Shown piece after piece: positions 59,517 through 64,000 of a stretch of DNA of 64,000 nucleotides. This stretch comes from Globicephala melas (lineage: Eukaryota; Chordata; Mammalia; Artiodactyla; Delphinidae). The notes beneath the pieces were generated by a model that was given only the letters and a program-made list of their open reading frames with translations, did not search any database and was not told the origin of the DNA. A program made the translations under genes and the position numbers. Every line of letters starts with the position of its first letter. The stretch's first letter is position 1. The stretch covers positions 2,170,001-2,234,000 of the forward strand of contig NW_027207213.1 in NCBI RefSeq assembly GCF_963455315.2. The letters run 5' to 3'.

Positions 59517-61532
59517 GTACGACAACGTTTTAGGGGGAGAGTACGTGTGAGGGCGCGGGTTATTGTCAGCGTACGGGTTAGGATTAGGGGACGGGTGAGG
59601 GTCAGGCTTCGGGGAAGGGTTAGGGTTAGGGTTCGGGCTAGGGTTAGGGTTAGGGGACGGGGACGGTTTAGGGTCCAGGTGAGGGTACGACAACGCTTTA
59701 GGGGGAGCGTACGTGTGAGGGCGCGGGTTAGCGTCAGCGTACGGGTTAGGATTAGGGGACGGGTGAGGGTCAGGCTTCGGGGAAGGGTTAGGGTTAGGGT
59801 TCGGGCTAGGGTTAGGGTTAGGGGACGGGGACGGTTTAGGGTCCAGGTGAGTGTACGACAACGCTTTAGGGGGAGCGTACGTGTGAGGGCGCGGGTTAGC
59901 GTCAGCGTACGGGTTAGGATTAGGGGACGAGTGAGGGTCAGGCTTCGGGGAAGGGTTAGGGTTAGGGTTCGGGCTAGGGTTAGGGTTAGGGGACGGGGAC
60001 GGTTTAGGGTCCAGGTGAGGGTACGACAACGCTTTAGGGGGAGCGTACGTGTGAGGGCACGGGTTAGTGTCAGCGTACGGGTTAGGATTAGGGGACGGGT
60101 GAGGGTCAGGCTTCGGGGAAGTGTTAGGGTTAGGGTTCGGGCTAGGGTTAGTGTTAGGGGACGGGGACGGTTTAGGGTCCAGGTGAGGGTACGACAACGC
60201 TTTAGGGGGAGCGTACGTGTGAGGGCGCGGGTTAGTGTCAGCGTACGGGTTTGGATTAGGGGACGGGTGAAGGTCAGGCTTCTGGGAAGGGTTAGGGTTA
60301 GGGTTCGGGCTAGGGTTAGGGTTAGGGGACGGGGACGGTTTAGGGTCCAGGTGAGTGTACGACAACGCTTTAGGGGGAGTGTACGTCTGATGGCGCGGGT
60401 TAGTGTCAGCGTACGGGTTAGGATTAGGGGACGGGTGAGGGTCAGGCTTCGGGGAAGGGTTAGGGTTAGGGTTCGGGCTAGGGTTAGGGTTAGGGGACGG
60501 GGACGGTTTAGGGTCCAGGTGAGGGTACGACAACGCTTTAGGGGGAGCGTACGTGTGAGGGCGCGGGTTAGTGTCAGCGTACGGGTTAGGATTAGGGGAC
60601 GGGTGAGGGTCAGGCTTCGGGGAAGGGTTAGGGTTAGGGTTCGGGCTAGGGTTAGGGTTAGGGGACGGGGACGGTTTAGGGTCCAGGTGAGGGTACGACA
60701 ACGCTTTAGGGGGAGCGTACGTGTGAGGGCGTGGGTTAGTGTCAGCGTACGGGTTAGGATTAGGGGACGGGGGAGGGTCAGGCTTCGGGGAAGGGTTAGG
60801 GTTAGGGTTCGGGCTAGGGTTAGGGTTAGGGGACGGGGACAGTTTAGGGTCCAGGTGAGGGTACGACAACGCTTTAGGGGGAGCGTACGTGTGAGGGCGT
60901 GGGTTAGTGTCAGCGTACGGGTTAGGATTAGGGGACGGGTGAGGGTCCGGCTTCGGGGAAGGGTTAGGGTTAGGGTTCGGGATAGGGTTAGGGTTAGGGG
61001 ACGGGGACGGTTTAGGGTCCAGGTGAGGGTACGACAACGCTTTAGGGGGAGCGTACGTGTGAGGGCGTGGGTTAGCGTCAGCGTACGGGTTAGGATTAGG
61101 GGACGGGTGAGGGTCAGGCTTCAGGGTAGGGTTAGGGTTAGGGTTCGGGCTAGGGTTAGGGTTAGGGGACGGGGACCGTTTAGGGTCCAGGTGAGGGTAC
61201 GACAACGCTTTAGGGGGAGCGTACGTGTGATGGCGCGGGTTAGTGTCAGCGTACGGGTTTGGATTAGGGGACGGGTGAGGGTCACGCTTCGGGGAAGGGT
61301 TAGGGTTAGGGTTCGGGCTAGGGTTAGGGTTAGGGGACGGGGACAGTTTAGGGTCCAGGTGAGGGTACGACAACGCTTTAGGGGGAGTGTACGTGTGATG
61401 GCGCGGGTTAGCGTCAGCGTACGGGTTAGGATTAGGGGACGGGTGAGGGTCACGCTTCGGGGAAGGGTTAGGGTTAGGGTTCGGGCTAGGGTTAGGGTTA
61501 GGGGACGGGGACGGTTTAGGGTCCAGGTGAGG
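59517..61532 (+). repeat. Ordinary monomers, right part
   Basis: Twelve monomers, all 168 bp. Variants include GTTATTGTCAG (59569), GACGAGTGAGG (59927), GTTAGTGTTAGG (60148), GGTTTGGATTAGG (60248, also at 53206 and 61256), GGGAAGG after CTTCT (60289), GTACGTCTGATGG (60382), GGGGGAGGGTC (60768), GGACAGTTTAGG (60836 and 61341) and GGGTCACGC (61269 and 61448). No non-satellite sequence is seen. Confidence 0.8.
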
Positions 61533-61699
61533 GTACGACAACGCTTTAGGGGGAGCGTACGTGTGAGGGCGCGGGTTAGCGTCAGCGTACGGGTTAGGAT
61601 TAGGGGACGGGTGAGGGTCAGGCTTCGGGAAGGTTTAGGCTTAGGGTTCGGGCTAGGGTTAGGGTTAGGGGACGGGGACCGTTTAGGGTCCAGGTGAGG
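61533..61699 (+). repeat. 167-bp monomer (one base lost)
   Basis: Carries CTTCGGGAAGGTTTAGGC near 61623, one G short, with the GGCTTAGGG and GGACCGTTTAGGG companions seen in the modules near 46.5 and 53.5 kb. It is followed by GAGTGTCACGC and GGATTCGGGC, as in the modules, then the array continues in step for seven monomers. Confidence 0.88.
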
Positions 61700-62875
61700 G
61701 TACGACAACGCTTTAGGGGGAGCGTACGTGTGAGGGCGCGGGTTAGTGTCAGCGTACGGGTTAGGATTAGGGGACGGGTGAGTGTCACGCTTCGGGGAAG
61801 GGTTAGGGTTAGGATTCGGGCTAGGGTTAGGGTTAGGGGACGGGGACGGTTTAGGGTCCAGGTGAGGGTACGACAACGCTTTAGGGGGAGTGTACGTGTG
61901 ATGGCGCGGGTTAGTGTCAGCGTACGGGTTAGGATTAGGGGACGGGTGAGGGTCAGGCTTCGGGGAAGGGTTAGGGTTAGGGTTCGGGCTAGGGTTAGGG
62001 TTAGGGGACGGGGACGGTTTAGGGTCCAGGTGAGGGTACGACAACGCTTTAGGGGGAGCGTACGTGTGAGGGCGCGGGTTAGTGTCAGCGTACGGGTTAG
62101 GATTAGGGGACGGGTGAGGGTCAGGCTTCGGGGAAGGGTTAGGGTTAGGGTTCGGGCTAGGGTTAGGGTTAGGGGACGGGGACGGTTTAGGGTCCAGGTG
62201 AGGGTACGACAACGCTTTAGGGGGAGCGTACGTGTGAGGACGCGGGTTAGTGTCAGCGTACGGGTTAGGATTAGGGGACGGGTGAGGGTCAGGCTTCGGG
62301 GAAGGGTTAGGGTTAGCGTTCGGGCTAGGGTTAGGGTTAGGGGACGGGGACCGTTTAGGGTCCAGGTGAGGGTACGACAACGCTTTAGGGGGAGCGTACG
62401 TGTGAGGGCGCGGCTTAGTGTCAGCGTACGGGTTAGGATTAGGGGACGGGTGAGGGTCAGGCTTCGGGGAAGGGTTAGGGTTAGGGTTCGGGCTAGGGTT
62501 AGGGTTAGGGGACGGGGACGGTTTAGGGTCCAGGTGAGGGTACGACAACGCTTTACGGGGAGCGTACGTGTGAGGGTGCGGGTTAGTGTAAGCGTACGGG
62601 TTAGGATTAGGGGACGGGTGAGGGTCAGGCTTCGGGGAAGAGTTAGGGTTAGGGTTCGGGCTAGGGTTAGGGTTAGGGGACGGGGACGGTTTAGGGTCCA
62701 GGTGAGGGTACGACAACGCTTTAGGGGGAGCGTACGTGTGAGGGCGTGGGTTAGTGTCAGCGTACGGATTAGGATTAGGGGACGGGTGAGGGTCAGGCTT
62801 CGGGGAAGGGTTAGGGTTAGGGTTCGGGCTAGGGTTAGGGTTAGGGGACGGGGACGGTTCAGGGTCCAGGTGAGG

Positions 62876-63042
62876 GTACGACAACGCTTTGGGGGAGCGT
62901 ACGTGTGAGGGCGCGGGTTAGTGTCAGCGTACGGGTTAGGATTAGGGGACGGGTGAGGGTCAGGCTTCGGGGAAGGGTTAAGGTTAGGGTTCGGGATAGG
63001 GTTAGGGTTAGGGGACGGGGACGGTTTAGGGTCCAGGTGAGT
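62876..63042 (+). repeat. 167-bp monomer with an isolated single-base loss
   Basis: Reads CAACGCTTTGGGGGAGCG near 62883: the A of CTTTAGGGGG is missing. No other monomer in the window shares this change, so it is either a private mutation or a base-calling error next to a G run. Confidence 0.8.
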
Positions 63043-63546
63043 GTACGACAACGCTTTAGGGGGAGCGTACGTGTGAGGGCGCGGGTTAGTGTCAGCGTAC
63101 GGGTTAGGATTAGGGGACGGGTGAGGGTCAGGCTTCGGGGAAGGGTTAGGGTTAGGGTTCGGGCTAGGGTTAGGGTTAGGGGACGGGGACGGTTTAGGGT
63201 CCAGGTGAGGGTACGACAACGCTTTAGGGGGAGCGTATGTGTGAGGGCGCGGGTTAGTGTCAGCGTACGGGTTAGGATTAGGGGACGGGTGAGGGTCAGG
63301 CTTCGGGGAAGGGTTAGGGTTAGGGTTCGGGCCAGGGTAAGGCTTAGGGGACGGGGACGGTTTAGGGTCCAGGTGAGGGTACGACAACGCTTTAGGGGGA
63401 CCGTACGTGTGAGGGCGCGGGTTAGCGTCAGCGTACGGGTTAGGATTAGGGGACGGGTGAGGGTCAGGCTTCGGGGAAGGGTTAGGGTTAGGGTTCGGGC
63501 TAGGGTTAGGGTTAGGGGACGGGGACGGTTTAGGGTACAGGTGAGT

Positions 63547-63708
63547 GTACGACAACGCTTTAGGGGGAGCGTACGTGTGAGGGCGCGGGTTAGCGTCAGC
63601 GTACGGGTTAGGATTAGGGGACGGGTGAGGGTCAGGCTTCGGGGAAGTGTTAGGGTTCGGGCTAGGGTTAGGGTTAGGGGACGGGGACGGTTTAGGGTCC
63701 AGGTGAGG
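63547..63708 (+). repeat. Short 162-bp monomer near the right edge
   Basis: Has the GGGGAAGTGTTAGGGTTCGG junction of event 2 and the preceding GGTACAGGTGAGTG. It is followed by GGATCGTACG (63729), then CGTTTTAGGGGGAGAG and GTTACTGTCAG. Together with 63043-63546 this is a partial relative of the 14-monomer block that continues past the window. Confidence 0.85.
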
Positions 63709-64000
63709 GTACGACAACGCTTTAGGGGGATCGTACGTGTGAGGGCGCGGGTTAGTGTCAGCGTACGGGTTAGGATTAGGGGACGGGTGAGGGTCAGGCT
63801 TCGGGGAAGGGTTAGGGTTAGGGTTCGGGCTAGGGTTAGGGTTAGGGGACGGGGACGGTTTAGGGTCCAGGTGAGGGTACGACAACGTTTTAGGGGGAGA
63901 GTACGTGTGAGGGCGCGGGTTACTGTCAGCGTACGGGTTACGATTAGGGGACGGGTGAGGGTCAGGCTTCGGGGAAGGGTTAGGGTTAGGGTTCGGGCTA

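Larger units (their letters stand above)
1..64000 (+). repeat. 168-bp telomere-derived satellite array (about 381 copies)
   Basis: The window is a single head-to-tail array. Following the marker GTACGACAAC (or its GTATGACAAC variant), steps are 168 bp throughout except for five 162-bp and six 167-bp monomers. From 73 to 63709 there are 379 monomers, and 379 x 168 minus the 36 lost bases equals the observed 63,636 bp, so no other net length change is hidden. No copy is inverted and no foreign sequence interrupts the array. Copies usually differ from consensus at only a few positions. The plus strand is G-rich (consensus 82 G, 36 T, 29 A, 21 C). Monomer length is in the nucleosome-repeat range typical of eukaryotic satellites. 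The TTAGGG-like content suggests a subtelomeric or interstitial telomere-derived satellite; the chromosomal location is inferred, not shown. Confidence 0.97.

Noticed and set aside
1..64000. CRISPR array
   Set aside because: There are no unique spacers: the whole 168-bp unit repeats with scattered point differences, and no cas-like gene is present.
1..64000. True telomere
   Set aside because: Exact TTAGGG makes up only about a quarter of each monomer and never runs for more than two perfect consecutive copies in the consensus. The complex 168-bp unit and its higher-order repeats point to a satellite. A complex recombination-maintained telomere, as in some insects, cannot be excluded without the chromosome end.

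Overview
The whole window is one uninterrupted tandem satellite array. From base 1 to base 64000 I see head-to-tail copies, all in the same orientation, of a 168-bp monomer: 380 complete monomers between the GTACGA marker at 73 and the one at 63877, plus a partial copy at each end. I see no unique sequence, mobile element, RNA gene or credible protein gene. The very long open frames (up to 4,634 codons) are a by-product of the repeat.

The monomer is itself built from the telomere repeat. Cut into sixes it gives exactly 28 hexamers, and most are recognisable variants of GTTAGG (TTAGGG in the usual register): 5 exact, 10 with one change, and 121 of 168 bases matching overall. Base composition alone would predict about one third. 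Each consensus monomer holds seven exact TTAGGG words, 13 CpG sites, 61% GC and a strong G bias (82 G against 21 C). It also has a 52-bp run of nine G-tracts on the plus strand. This points to a eukaryote with TTAGGG-type telomeres. Frequent CpG-to-TpG/CpA differences between copies suggest CpG methylation. A vertebrate fits, but fungi and other TTAGGG lineages are not excluded and I cannot name the species. If the array is subtelomeric and oriented like the telomere, the chromosome end lies beyond the right edge. Both points are inference.

Layout. From 0 to 33 kb the monomers are almost perfectly in step (121 consecutive 168-bp steps from 73 to 20401), and a characteristic three-monomer cassette recurs seven times. 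Shared variants show block duplications at offsets of 56, 10, 35, 31, 21, 5 and 7 monomers. From about 24.7 to 44.5 kb the array is the product of recent large duplications: a 43-monomer block (24.75-31.3 kb copied at 31.98-38.5 kb), then a nearly identical tandem 25-monomer block (34.3-38.5 kb copied at 38.5-42.7 kb), then a 10-monomer copy. From 46 to 64 kb the array has its own history: three copies of a 14-monomer block, six 167-bp monomers (one base lost) and four 162-bp monomers (one hexamer lost).

There are no genes to work together. Plausible roles are structural: a subtelomeric or heterochromatic satellite with nucleosome-sized units, potential telomere-protein binding sites, quadruplex potential on one strand, and a possible source of TERRA-like G-rich RNA if transcribed left to right.
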